The notes under the pieces were generated by a model that had not been told where the DNA came from, searched no databases, and worked only from the letters and a program-made list of their open reading frames with translations. Positions 1 through 11,041 of a stretch of 64,000 bases of DNA are shown here, piece by piece. Each line of letters opens with the position of its first letter. Positions within the stretch are counted from its first letter, which is position 1. Position numbers and translations under genes: made by a program. Origin of the DNA: Magnaporthiopsis rhizophila (taxonomy: Eukaryota > Ascomycota > Sordariomycetes > Magnaporthales > Magnaporthaceae); the NCBI GenBank assembly GCA_003049465.1, contig PYSS01000010.1, positions 1-64,000 on the forward strand, in the 5' to 3' direction.

Positions 1-92
1 AACCCTAACCCTAACCCTAACCCTAACCCTAACCCTAACCCTAACCCTAACCCTAACCCTAACCCTAACCCTAACCCTAACCCTAACCCTAA
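1..92 (+). repeat. Telomere repeat (CCCTAA)n, left chromosome end
   Basis: Fifteen uninterrupted copies of CCCTAA read 5' to 3' on the plus strand, the C-rich strand expected at a left chromosome end with TTAGGG-type telomeres. The array has no degenerate units and stops abruptly at position 92, inside an AAGCTT string, where unique sequence begins. Confidence 0.98.
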
Positions 93-640
93 GCTTATTA
101 TAAAACCGGGCATTAAGCCAAGACGCCGTGCGGCTTGGGCTCCACCGCGGGACTTATATTTATCGAGCTTGGATTATATTCCTATGGTTATCCAGTTAAT
201 TTTTCCAATTTTGTATTGGCGTGTGGATGGTTTGGGTAGGCCTGTGTGGTGCTGGACCGCCTTTTTATATATATGGCCAGATTAGAACCACCGCCGCCGG
301 GCGCGGGAGGAGGCCAAGATAATGCCGAGAGTAACCTTGCGCTTATGCTGCCCGCCTTCGAGGATGCGTGCAGCGCCGCGCAGAAGGAACCGCATTTTGA
401 CCCGGCCCTGGATATCCTTGCACGCGAGTATATCGCCGACCACCACCACCGTAAAGCCATCCACGCGGACGTCCTGCCTTGCCTCGGCGACGCGGTCACG
501 GTTCACACCTGCTTTGATCTAGCCTTGCCATCATGCGGCTACCTTTGAGTCAATTAAGCCGAGCTGATAAGCTTTTTATATCCAACAGGACGTTTGTTTT
601 CTGGCTGAGCGACTACCTATAAACCATTTGCGCCACTCGC
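93..640. other. Telomere-proximal non-genic segment
   Basis: This is a 548-base stretch between the telomere and the stop of the first gene. It holds only short open frames, for example 246-548 on the plus strand (about 100 codons) and an overlapping antisense frame. I recognise neither, and they may be the rest of a truncated gene. I see no subtelomeric RecQ-helicase sequence, which is often the last gene in fungal chromosomes. Confidence 0.6.
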
Positions 641-2136
641 TCAAACCACAGGCGGGACTGTTCCTAAGCTGACAGCAACAGTGACCCTTGCACCCGCACC
701 ATTCCCAGGAGCAGGATGCATCTTCCTGAAACTACCATTGACCTTATCGAGCATACCGTCGATGTCAAAGTACCACAGCTTGTGCGAGCGCGCCGTGATC
801 TCGGCGAGGCACTTGTCCCAGTCCTTACCCGTGGCCGGGTACGTCCACTCGTAGATGTCGCAGACCTGGCGACTGCTCTGCACCAGCCAGTTGCCCCGTG
901 GCAGCCGCACCTCGTCGTACACGCTCAGCGCGTCCTCCAACATCCGCGGCACGTCCGCCGTGCCGTCTTTCGCCGCGTCGTCGCGCACCATCTCGAGCAG
1001 CGTGGCCAGCGTCAGGGCGTCCTCGACGCCGACCCCCGCGCCCATGCCGTGGTGCGGACTGGAGCCGTGCGCCGCGTCGCCGGCAAGGCAGACGCGCCCA
1101 CGGACGTAGGAGGCCAGCTGATGGTCGTAAGTGTCGAAGAGGGCCCATTTGTCCATCTTGTCCGGCAGCAAGCTTACGATGTTGGTCACGGTCGGACCCC
1201 AGCCTTTGAAGGCGGCCTCGACCTCAGCCTTGGTCGCGGGCGCCGTCATGCTGCCGACCACGTCATAGCTGCCCAGGGGCCAGTCGGCTGGGTCGGTCAC
1301 GAAGGCGACTACGTTGAGGACGGAGCCGCCGGCCACAGGGTAGTGCTGGATGTGCGCGCCGGGACCCGTGTGCATGTGCTGGTTGTACGCCTTGAAGCGG
1401 CCCAGCAGCGGTACCACCCGATCCATGGGGATGAGGGCGCGGTATGCGACAATGTGGCTGAAGTGCGGGTACGAGGCCGGGTTCTCGGCGCCGTTAAGCA
1501 GCTGTCGCACCTTGGACTTGATGCCATCGCAGCCAATCACTGCTTGCTTGTTAGCGACAGACGTTAAAAAAAAAAGAAGATCTAAAAATATCCTTGAAAC
1601 TCACCAAGGTCAGCACTGGCTGTGGTCCCATCCAGGAACTCCATTACCAGCTTCTCGCCTTGCCCGCCGTTCTTGTACCCCACGAGCCTCTTGCCAAAGT
1701 GCACGATCTCTGGCGGGATGCTCTTGATCAGCTCATCCAAAAGCTGCGCCCTGTGGCAGCCTTGAAACCCCCCGTTGGCCGTGGCGAGCCGGAACAGCAG
1801 CGGGTCCTCCTCCTGCTGCTGTTCCGCCGGCCTGGTCCAGTCCCAGGTGTAGCCGTCGTGCCAGCGCATGTAGTTGTTTGGGTTCTCCGGTTCCTCGCCA
1901 TTGGGCGTGGCGACCGCGTTGATCGCCGCCACGATGGCCGGATCCAGCAGCGACATGCACTTGAGCGCGTTGACCGTAAAAGCCACGCCTGCGCCCAGCT
2001 CGCGGAACGCCCGCGACTGCTCGTAGACGCGCACGGGGATCTGGCGCTTTAGGAGGCCTATGGCCGTGATGACGCCCACGATACCCCCGCCCACAATAGC
2101 CACCTCGAAACCGGCATTGCTAGGAGCTGCTGCCAT
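641..2136 (-). CDS. FAD-dependent aromatic monooxygenase (TropB/SorbC/AzaH-like)
   Basis: The predicted protein has 477 residues in two exons (2136-1605 and 1542-641). The intron has a GTGAGT donor and a CAG|CAGTG-side acceptor, and phase 1 is kept. The N-terminus carries the FAD Rossmann motif GGGIVG (about residues 16-21) and a FREIGAG-like stretch (FRELGAG). After the junction come GCDGI and the FAD-ribityl motif GDAAH followed by PHHGMGAGVGVEDA. Length, motif order and the C-terminal SHKLWYFD match group A flavoprotein hydroxylases of the salicylate-hydroxylase type. TropB, SorbC and AzaH of that group hydroxylate and dearomatise methylated orcinaldehyde-type polyketides. The PKS at 21913 has the matching reductive-release architecture, so a role in the same pathway is inferred. 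This is the gene closest to the telomere. Confidence 0.9.
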
Positions 2137-2774
2137 GACGTAGGTAGTGTATTTCGGAATGTCGCTGGCTTTTTAATGCTGTTTCTTAATTGATGTCGAG
2201 TTTTTAAAATGCCAAGGCGATAGACTGGAGCGACGCCGACTTGAAAGATATTATAATGCGGTGAAAAGCAATCGTTTAAGCCTCCTCGGCAAACCAACCT
2301 GTCTTGATCTGCTTATAATCTGGCGTGATTTCTTATCCGATTCCCTGTCCCGCATCCGGAGTTTCTCACCGGGCCATACAGGCGGACGCTGGGGCCATAT
2401 AAAAACTGCCGCCCAAATTAAAATAAAATGCAGGTAGCCAAACTAAAAAGGAAAAATGCGGCAAACATGACATCGAACCCGCCTGATAATCACTATGTTA
2501 ATTGGTTATATTTTTAACAAGAGTTTTGATAGAAGGTAGTGTGTTACAAACGGTTCTCTGCTCCTAGGGTAGGGTGCGCTAGGAGAGGTGCTAAGCAGTA
2601 CTGGTCTACAAGGTCGCCTTGTGCGGGGAACTGGGTTTAATAACAAAAATCTCGATTATTTGCCCAAAGGAATGCTTTAAAACTAACTTAGGTTAACTAA
2701 TACCAAGGCCTCAGTCAAAACTAATACAGTAAGAAAATTTTCCTTATATACCCGTAATCCTTTTATACCAAACC
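2137..2774. other. Upstream region of the monooxygenase grading into AT-rich DNA
   Basis: There is no coding potential. A CCGGAG site (reverse complement of CTCCGG) lies at 2356-2361, about 220 bases upstream of the monooxygenase start, and matches motifs seen before other cluster genes. From about 2400 the sequence turns AT-rich. A less AT-rich island at roughly 2545-2640 looks like the remnant of another repeat, but I cannot classify it. Confidence 0.5.
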
Positions 2775-3017
2775 TGCGCTATATTTATTAGGGATGATAT
2801 ATTATAATTATTTTAATCGCACATATTACCCTGGTGCTAATCGTGATATATCTATCCCCGATATATTACACTTATCACCGACCCTGGTGGTTATATAATT
2901 TCCTTTATTAGCATAACTTTAATTATTTAACCCCTGGCCTTTATAACTGCAGGGTAAAGGCGTTTTGCTGGGGGTTAGCCCCAGCCCTTTTATTTTTTGC
3001 CAACTATGGTTATAATA
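2775..3017 (-). repeat. 3' LTR (heavily mutated copy)
   Basis: It is alignable by eye over its length with 9082-9324: shared blocks include CACTTATCACCGACCCTGG and GGGGGTTAGCCCCAGCCC. It has many C-to-T and G-to-A changes relative to the other copy, for example a C-rich segment near 2985-3000 converted to T runs. On the minus strand it follows the purine-rich tract AAAAAGGGAGA. Confidence 0.9.
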
Positions 3018-4537
3018 TTAAATCTCCCTTTTTAGGCCAAATTCCTTTGGCCAAAACCTGCAATCCCGTCCTTCTATTAATAATAAATACTTTTTTTTTA
3101 CTATCTTCTATCCCCTCCTTTTCTGACAAAATATTCGGTTGGGTGCAAAAATGCAAATTTTTTGACATTCGCTCGACATTTTATCGGAATATCCTTTTTT
3201 TTTATTTTTTAATCATTTTTTTTAATACCTTTTTGTTCTGCTTGCAAAATTATTGGCCTTTTGTTTTGCCAGGTATTTCCGAAGGATTTTTCCCGTTATG
3301 CTAAATATATTTGCTTAAAGCGCGCCCGGTATAATATTTTAGGGATCTTTTTTAGCTAATTGCAAAAAATTGCTAAATAATATTCCAAACTCGATATTAA
3401 ACTTGCAGCGGCCAAAAGGTTCCGTTAGCAAATTAAAAAGCTAATATATATTAAAAATAACCGTATTTAACAATTATATATTTAAAAAAACTTATGGTTC
3501 GAGCGGATAATACAAATTGTGCATTGCAAAATTAATAATATTAAAGAATTGCAGCGGGTTAAGCAAAAGAAGATTAAAAAGGCAGCCGCGCAGGCCCCTA
3601 TTGCACCCCCAGATTTGCTGGTCCCTAACTTTCCTTTTTTATCTCCGAGCTAGGCTAATCACAAGGTTAACCCTAACCTTAACCTGCTAGCCTTATTTTA
3701 TCCAGATAAATTATTTTGGTACGGGCATTCCAAGCCGAAATCCGAATTTTGGCACTAGTATTAACTCCTTTTTAAAGGTTTTCCGCCGGTACTTTTTAAA
3801 AGTTTTTGGTACACCTTTTAGGTTTGTTTTTTTTTCCCAAATACTTTTTTCAATTTTGTACCCTGCTTATTTAACCAAATAATATTTGGTTCCGTTAATA
3901 ATATTTTTGTCCAAAATTTTTTCGATTTTGTACTTTTATTTTGGGTTAATTTCCATTAATTTATTGCTTTTAAACCCCGGTAATACTGGTTTAAGCAAAT
4001 CGATATAAAAAACCGGATAATTATATATAGTTAGCAATAATTAAAATTCGTAATTAATATCGGAAATCCTTTTTAAAATTTTGAACGGTCCCAACTTTTT
4101 ATGGTTTAGTTTGTTATTTGGTCGTTTTATTTTAATATTATATTAAAAAAGATAAATATTATCCTTTTTTTATTAGCCTGTATAAATATATATTATTGCA
4201 ATTCCTTTAGTTTTACCTGGAGGTTTTTGTGCAGCTTGGTAAATTTTTTCACCTATATTTCCGCTATTAAAGCATATAAACCTGCCCTGGGTTTTTTATA
4301 CACCGTAAATATATACCTATAATTTGTATAAAACGGTATAATTCCTAAACTTTTGTGCACCGAATTGTTATATGCAAATTAAGCTATAGGAAATAATTAT
4401 ACCCAGTTATTTTGTTTATAATTAATAAAATAATATAAATATTGCTCCATAATTTGGTTTGTTTGTTTTGTTTATTTATCTGTTTAAAAATAATAGGTTA
4501 TAAAAAAAGCATGTTTTGCATTTAGGCTGGCTACCAA

Positions 4538-4825
4538 CTATTTCCAGAACTTGCTGTTAAACAGCTTATTTTGGTTTATAATTATACAGTTTGGCGTTCC
4601 GTATTTTGCAATCACGTTTTGGATAAAAATATAAACTAGCTTTATAATTTTTGCATTTTCCTTAAACGGCAAATATATGGCATATTTGGTAAATTGGTTA
4701 ATTATTATTATAATACTATTGTATTGGACATTTATAAAAGGTTTTTTCGATTTTGGCAATCCTATAACAAAATCCATCGTAACTTTTTGCCATACCTTGC
4801 TAAATACTAGCAAGGGTTGCAGCAA
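4538..4825 (-). pseudogene. Integrase core fragment of the Ty3/gypsy element
   Basis: This is an open 95-codon stretch with recognisable retroviral-type integrase core features. The order is W-Q-K-V-T-M-D-F-V-I-G-L-P (normally the first catalytic Asp region), then QFTKYA, then AKYGTPN followed by a degraded second catalytic region and FNSKFWK. The catalytic pattern is eroded: the usual SDRG is read as INQN, consistent with G-to-A changes. The frame is short and has no continuation, so it is non-functional. Confidence 0.88.
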
Positions 4826-5649
4826 TCCGTAAGGTTTATACTTATTGGCTTTATTTTTCGCACAATTTTCACAATCCTTAATTACCTTTTATATTTTGGT
4901 GCGGATTTTTATAAACCTGTGGTATTATCAAAATCGCTTCCAGGTTTTCGTAACCCTTTGGTATCCATTGGCCATTTGGCTATAAATTTGCTGGATTTTT
5001 TCTGGGGTTCAACCTTCCTGTCGGGTTATTTTGGCTAATATTTGTTGCGCTAAAATCAAAAATCCGTTTGGTTTTTTGGCCAAAATTATGCATATTTTTG
5101 GTGGTATATCCATTTAATAATTTAATTAACGGCTTAAAATATCCGCTCGGCCATTTTTTGACCCTTTTTTAACCTTAATCCGGAAATTATAATCCTAAAG
5201 GAACTGATTGTATCGAATTTGTTTTTTATTTAGCATTTAGCTGATAATAAATTATAATAGGTTTTTATAATCGGTATAAACCATAATTTGATAATTTGTT
5301 TCGCACAAATACAATTTCCACTTTTCCAAAGCCCTAATAATAACAAAAAATTCCTTATTATGGATTTGATAATTTAGTTTAGATCTGTTTAATTTTTGCG
5401 AAAAAAAAGCGCAAAGGTGTAACCTTTTTTAATTATTGTGCTGGTTTAATTGCTTTTTAATAACAAAATTTAATAAATTGAGTTTAACTTTAAAAGGTTT
5501 GTTTGGGTTTGGTATTGCTAGTACCGATGCTTGGATAACGGCCTTTTTTAGCAAATCGAAGGTTATTTATTTTTATATCCCCTAATAAAACTGGGTGTTA
5601 TTTTTAATAAAATCCGTAAATGGTACAGCCTTTTTGCTAAAATTTCGGA

Positions 5650-6275
5650 TAAATTTTCGGTAAAAATTCAAAAATCCCAAAAAGCCTTGTATTTTTTTAA
5701 TTATAATAAATATAAACTAATCTTTTATTACCTGTACCTTTTTAGGTTTTATCCGGATTTTTTTTTGCCTAATAATAAATTTAAGGAAAATTACCTTTAT
5801 AAAATACCATATATATTTATCCGGGTTAACCAAAAATTTTGCATTTTGTAATTTTTGCAGCATTTTATATATATATTGCTTATATTTTTTTAGCGTATCC
5901 GAAACAATCAGGATATTATTTAAATATGCAAAAGCAAAAATATCGAGGTACTTTTGTAATATATGATTAATTATTTATTGAAATATGGCTGGTGTATTGG
6001 TAAATTCGAAGGTTATTACCAGCGATTCGAAAATTTCAAGCTTGGTTCGAAAAGTAATTTTTTATTTATTTATTTTTTTTGATTTTTAGCAGGCCGTAAA
6101 TTTTGCATAAATTTAGGGCTGTAAACCAACAGTTTTTTCCAAGCTTATTTTTAAGCTTGTTAATTAGGGGTAAAAAATACCGATTTTTTATTATTTTCTG
6201 ATTTAACGGATAATAATTGATGCATATCCATTCCTTTCCATTCTTTTTGGAAATCAACAAAATTTTATATCCCAC
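5650..6275 (-). pseudogene. Reverse transcriptase fragment of the Ty3/gypsy element
   Basis: The segment 6275-6066 encodes an RT fingers and palm stretch with INYYPLNQKIIKNRYFLPLI and WFTALNL, the family's DYR-LN and FTALDL blocks. Further along, at 5926-5897, the catalytic box that should read YLDDIL reads YLNNIL. Both Asp codons have become Asn by G-to-A changes. Several stops and frame breaks interrupt the rest. Confidence 0.88.
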
Positions 6276-9081
6276 AGGAAAATCGGAAGGTTTGAAAAGT
6301 TCTTTTTTTAATTTTTCCTCGAGCTATGCTTATAATAGCTTTTTTTATTAAAGGTTTAATCGGTACAGTTTTTGGTATTTAAGCTATGTTTCCGGTTTAA
6401 GCTTAATTTTGTGGTTAAACGATTTATATTTTGGTAATACAGTTTCCAAATTTTTTTGGAACAACCTTTAATATTTGTGGTACTTTTTAAAAATATTTCT
6501 AAATCTTTTTTTAATAATTTTTTATTTATCGGGTTTGTTTATATCCGTATTTATTAGCGTATTGGTTGGTACAGTTTGTTAGGATTGATTGTTATATCCT
6601 GTTACTATTACGGTTACCCTTTTTGGCATTTGTTTTTTATCACCTAAAGCTTATAATTATTGGGTTTTTTTATTAATCGATAATAAATCCTTTTATTAAA
6701 TTTGTTCCGTAACCCAATTTATTAAAGAATTGTACTTTTTAAGCTATAAAAAGCCTAAAATCAGGTTTTTTTTCCTATATTTATAATATCCAGGATTATT
6801 TTGCAGGTTTTCCCCAAAAATCGAAATTTGAAATAATCAGTTTTAGTATTAATTTTTCCTTTATTAAATATAATTGGCTCCTATTTTACTGTTATAAGGT
6901 TATATAGTTCCTTTTTTAATATATAAAAATGCTGTACCTTTTTACCGCTTTTAATAAAAAATAATTTCTTTAAGCTTCGCAATCGATCATGGTTTTTATT
7001 TTTTATCCTTTCCAGTATATTATAGTTTTAATATATTTGTACTGATTGATAATTATTATTATTAGGGTTTTTATTGGATATTGCTCCATCCGTGCCCTTT
7101 TTTCGGGTAAATTTCCTAATTTTTTGCCTGGGGTGCCTCTTTCCGGCCCCTGTTGGTTTCCGAACAAACCCAACCATTTGTCTAGATTTGTGCCTTTTTT
7201 TTTATATAAACCTTGCATTCCAGTTTCCTATATATCTGGTAGGTAAAAATCCCTGCTAAATATATTATAGGATATATTGGTAATAATATAAAAATTGCGG
7301 CGCATATAGCATAATTTATACTGCTAATTTTCCATTTAGAAAATTGGCATTTTTTTTATAAGCGTTTAACTAGCTTATTGCCCTTCCTCCTCGGAAAAAA
7401 GTTATTTTTCAGCTTTTTTGTTATGTGCCACTAATAATTGTTATACAGGTATTTTGCCCAAAATAATTCGTTATAATGGATTTTTGCAAGATCCATATCT
7501 TTATAATCCTAATCGTGCGATTACTGGTATCGTGCCCCCAGCACGGATATTTTGTTATACATATAACCAAGGTATTTTACCGATTAATTATCCCTGAACC
7601 AGTTTAATAGCCATTTTTTATTCCTGTATGCTGGTTTTTCGCATATTAGCCTTTTAATTAGGTTAGGCTGGTCCCAAAACCATTTATTTTTTTCCAAAAA
7701 TCGAAGCAAAATATATGCTTTCCATATTTCCTTTTGGTTTATGGGTGGTTATTTTCTTTTATTGATTATTTTTTGATCGATTTTTTGTTAAAATTTTCTA
7801 AAATTAACAATATATTGCCCTTTGCTAGGTTTTTCGTTATTAAAATCTGCTTTTATAGCTTTTCAAAACCCTGTTAGGTTCAAACCTTTTTCCTGGGCTT
7901 GGTACAAATATGTTTGGCCCAAAAGCTATTTTATTTCTGCATCTATATTTGAGTTTTTTTTAGGATTATTAATCGAGGTATCCGATACGCCCTTATATTG
8001 GGCTAATTTTTCGAGCTTTCTGTTTTGTTTTACAAATATTTCCGTTATTGGCATATAATTATTATAGCACCTAATTTTTTCGAATTTCCTCGCAATTTGA
8101 ACCGCTGCATTATTTTTTTTTCGAACGTAATAAGGTTGGTGGTAATATTAACCTCCCTTTTATTATTAACCCGAAATTTTCCGGCCTGTTGTATCACAGC
8201 AAACCGTTATTTGGGGTAATATCCTGTAATATTTTTATCAAAATAATAAATTATACATCCTTTATTAAAATAATACATCCAATTGAATAATGCTTCGGAA
8301 TATAGGCTTTTATTTGTTATTTGGTAGGATATTTTTTTCTGTTTTATAATTACGGATTTTTGGCCGACCGGCATATTTTTTTGATAAAAAATAGCCGCTT
8401 ATCGGTCCTTTTGCGAACAATCCCTTTTAATATATCCTTTTTTCCTATATTTGAAATATTTTTTATCTTTCGGGTTCTTAAACCGGACGTATTTTTGCTT
8501 TTTTTGCTAGTGTGTGGCCCTAATATTAAAATCCATAAATCCTAAATATATATTATAAGCCATGGATTATTATAATCGTGCCTTTTTCTGGTTGGTTTTG
8601 TTATTTTGCGTTATTGGCTTAATTTGCTAAATTTTCTTCTTGAGGCAATATTTGTATAGTTTATTACTAATATAAATAACCGTAATAACATAATCGATAA
8701 AATTTTCAGGGCATTTTTATTTGAACAGTTTGTTTTTTATATTATCCTTTAATCCTTAATAAAGCTAAATTATTTTGGTATTTTTTGTCCAGTTAAGTTT
8801 ATTAATTAATTGCTGGAATTCGGAAATATAGGTAAATACGGGGCTTTTTTATCGGAGCTAAAATAGCTCCTTTTTGGCCACCCGTTTTTTGTTAATTTGC
8901 CCGAAAATTTTGGTAATTTTTTTTTAAACTTTTCAAAATTGGCAAATATTAATTTGGTTTTTTTTGTGAAATTATTATGCCCTTTTAAATAATTAAATCA
9001 GATAGGTTTAAACCAGTTTTTAACCTTGCCATTTAAATATGTAGCTGCGTAAATAATTTTCTGTTTCTTTTGCTGCAGACC

Positions 9082-9324
9082 TGCGTTACGTTTGTTATGG
9101 GTGATATGTTATGATTATTCTGATCGCACATATCACCCTGGTGCTAGTTGTGATATATTTATCCCTAATATATCACACTTATCACCGACCCTGGTGGTCA
9201 CGTAACTTCCTTTGTCAGCATGGCTTTGGTTACTTAGCCCCTGGCCTTTATAACTGCAGGGTAAAGGCGTCCTGCTGGGGGTTAGCCCCAGCCCTTCTGT
9301 CCCCTGCCAGCTGTGGTCGTAACA
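9082..9324 (-). repeat. 5' LTR (better preserved copy)
   Basis: Direct repeat partner of 2775-3017. On the minus strand it starts TGTTACG and ends CGTAACGCA, a TG...CA-bounded LTR with short inverted ends. It keeps more C and G than the other copy, but at a few sites it has T or A where the other copy keeps C or G. Both copies have therefore mutated independently. Confidence 0.9.
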
Positions 9325-9467
9325 TAATGATGATTCGTTTAAAGGAAGACGCGATGCATTTAAAATTGTCGGCCTTATATAATTATACGAGTGCTTTCTT
9401 AAATTAGTTATATGGTCGGCGAGCATGGAAATCTAAAATCTAGTTTATAAAAATCCAAAAAAAAAAC

Positions 9468-10325
9468 CTAGGCGCCGAGAAAGCACCTTATGTAATTCAC
9501 GATTTGGATGACGTGCTCCGCCCGGATCGGCACTCGATGGTCGCCATCCCATTGCATCAGCGTCGTGCTGCTGGCGTCACACCAGTCGTTCATCATGCGT
9601 CTGTGAAGCTGTAGGCCCGGGTCTTTAACGCCATGAACATGCAGCGTAGACACGGAGAGCCGCTGGCCCGGACGCTGGGGCAAAGGTGTGGGCTTCGGCC
9701 ACTTCTCATCCTGCAGCGCGTCGTCGTCCGCCAACGATATCCCAAAGACCAAGTTGCCACCGGCGCTGGTTCTCTCCTCCCAGGATGCGCCCCAGTCGTC
9801 TTCTTGCATATCCTGGAAGGTTTTGGCGACGTCTGGCGCGATTAACGGCCCCCTCCCGGCCAGTAGAACCCCGAACCGAAAGTCGAACCCCGGGGCCAGT
9901 CCCGCCTCCTTGAGCTGCTGCTGCCTCAACAGCAAGCTGGCGGCGAGCTTGGCACCCTGGCTGAATCCGAGGACGCCAATCCAGGGCCCCGTGTTGCCAG
10001 CTGCGTCGTCTTCCCTCAATGTTGCCTCGAGCGTGTTTTCGACCACCGCAAGCGCCAGCGCGCCGCTTTGGCCCTCGGGCACGCCATCGATGAAGGACGG
10101 CGGCAGCCAGGCGCGGAAGGGGCCCCAAGATGCGTACACGGATGTCACGTCCGGGCCGGGGGTTGAGGGTAGCGGGGCCTCGGCGAATACGAGTCTAACC
10201 AGGCCGCGGAGGCGCGAGGTGATGACACGGCATTGAGTCCGGAAGATGCGCGCGTTGGTGCCGCCACCGTGTAGGCAGAGGATTCGAGGAAGGTCGCGAG
10301 CTTGGGCAGATGTAGTGTGAGGCAT
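9468..10325 (-). CDS. FSH-family serine hydrolase (CitA/MrPigG-like)
   Basis: The predicted protein has 285 residues from the ATG at 10325; an in-frame upstream ATG at 10382 would add 19. The chosen start puts the hydrolase core strand DLPRILCLHGGGTN at residue 11, usual for the family. The nucleophile elbow is GFSQG with Ser122. A candidate acid lies in HGVKDPGL and the catalytic His in DGDHRVP, completing an alpha/beta-hydrolase triad of the FSH1 type. FSH proteins of this kind sit in citrinin and azaphilone clusters and help release or trim the non-reducing PKS product. That role is inferred here from the neighbouring PKS, acyltransferase and monooxygenase. It is divergently arranged with the acyltransferase at 11042. 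Confidence 0.88.
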   Translation of the reverse strand: MPHTTSAQARDLPRILCLHGGGTNARIFRTQCRVITSRLRGLVRLVFAEAPLPSTPGPDVTSVYASWGPFRAWLPPSFIDGVPEGQSGALALAVVENTLEATLREDDAAGNTGPWIGVLGFSQGAKLAASLLLRQQQLKEAGLAPGFDFRFGVLLAGRGPLIAPDVAKTFQDMQEDDWGASWEERTSAGGNLVFGISLADDDALQDEKWPKPTPLPQRPGQRLSVSTLHVHGVKDPGLQLHRRMMNDWCDASSTTLMQWDGDHRVPIRAEHVIQIVNYIRCFLGA

Positions 10326-11041
10326 TTTGGTGTTGTTGGTTATTGAGAAGTGAGCTTGTTGGCCACTAAAAGCGTCTGGCAATGGTTGTGATTCTAAGAG
10401 GTGATAAGTTTAAAATTGTGTGCAAATAACGATGAGATGGAGGTATAAAACATGCTTCTCACGAATGTCCCACTTTTAATACTATTTTAGTTAGAACACC
10501 TGGGCCTGTCTTTGTTGTTTGGCTCGACAAGGTCTCGGTCGTTCTGCTCCGCTGGCTCGACCCCGGGCCGGCTGTTTCTGATCAAATGGGGCATTAGTGC
10601 TGCAAAGCCGCGCATTATCCCGCGCACTGCTACCGCCTGGGATTTTTATCTAATTATTCCATGAGCTTGTGGGGCTTCATTGCTCCGGACAGCCCTACCT
10701 TACCTGGGGACAGCGAAAAGTCCGAGTAGAAACTCCATGCCCAGTCTCCGGCTCATTTTGCGCCTCGAGGCCGGACCCAAAGTCGTCGGGCAGGTTCAAT
10801 TTCAACTCCGGACTGGAACGCCAAATACAGCACAGCTGCAGTTGTGTCTTCAGTTTATCGATCAAGGCGGCACTGTGGTGCGGCTTAGCTACCATTAACA
10901 AGGCGGCCTTGGGAAGCGGAGACTCCTACTCTCAACCTCCTCCCACTAGATCTTTAGAAGTAAAATCAATTAAAAGGTTTACTGCATACGCCTCTGCTTT
11001 GCAAGAAAACACCACCAAAGGCGCTCGCCAATACGATCACC
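10326..11041. promoter_or_regulatory. Divergent promoter between hydrolase and acyltransferase
   Basis: This is a 716-base bidirectional intergenic region with no credible gene. It holds three copies of CTCCGG in the same orientation at 10683-10688, 10746-10751 and 10806-10811, spaced 63 and 60 bases. CGG half-sites are the usual core recognised by Zn2Cys6 proteins. The cluster encodes one at 18582, so these are candidate operators. This is inference, not proof. Confidence 0.45.

Larger units (their letters stand above)
2775..9324 (-). mobile_element. RIP-degraded Ty3/gypsy-type LTR retrotransposon
   Basis: Two direct repeats of about 243 bases bound a 6.55 kb, very AT-rich element. Read on the minus strand, the order is 5' LTR (9082-9324), reverse transcriptase fragments (about 6275-5650), integrase fragments (4825-4538), a purine-rich tract just before 3018, and the 3' LTR. 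RT before integrase is the Ty3/gypsy order. Every frame is closed by stops, and TpA-rich sequence dominates, as expected after repeat-induced point mutation. I could not find a convincing target-site duplication (flanks AAACC and TAATG). The element separates the flavin monooxygenase from the rest of the polyketide cluster. Confidence 0.92.

Noticed and set aside
93..640. Possible telomere-linked RecQ helicase remnant
   Set aside because: Helicases are common at fungal chromosome ends, but no helicase motif (DEAH/DExH, GKT) can be read here.
716..1567. 283-codon plus-strand frame near the telomere
   Set aside because: Antisense to exon 2 of the flavin monooxygenase; it has no motif.
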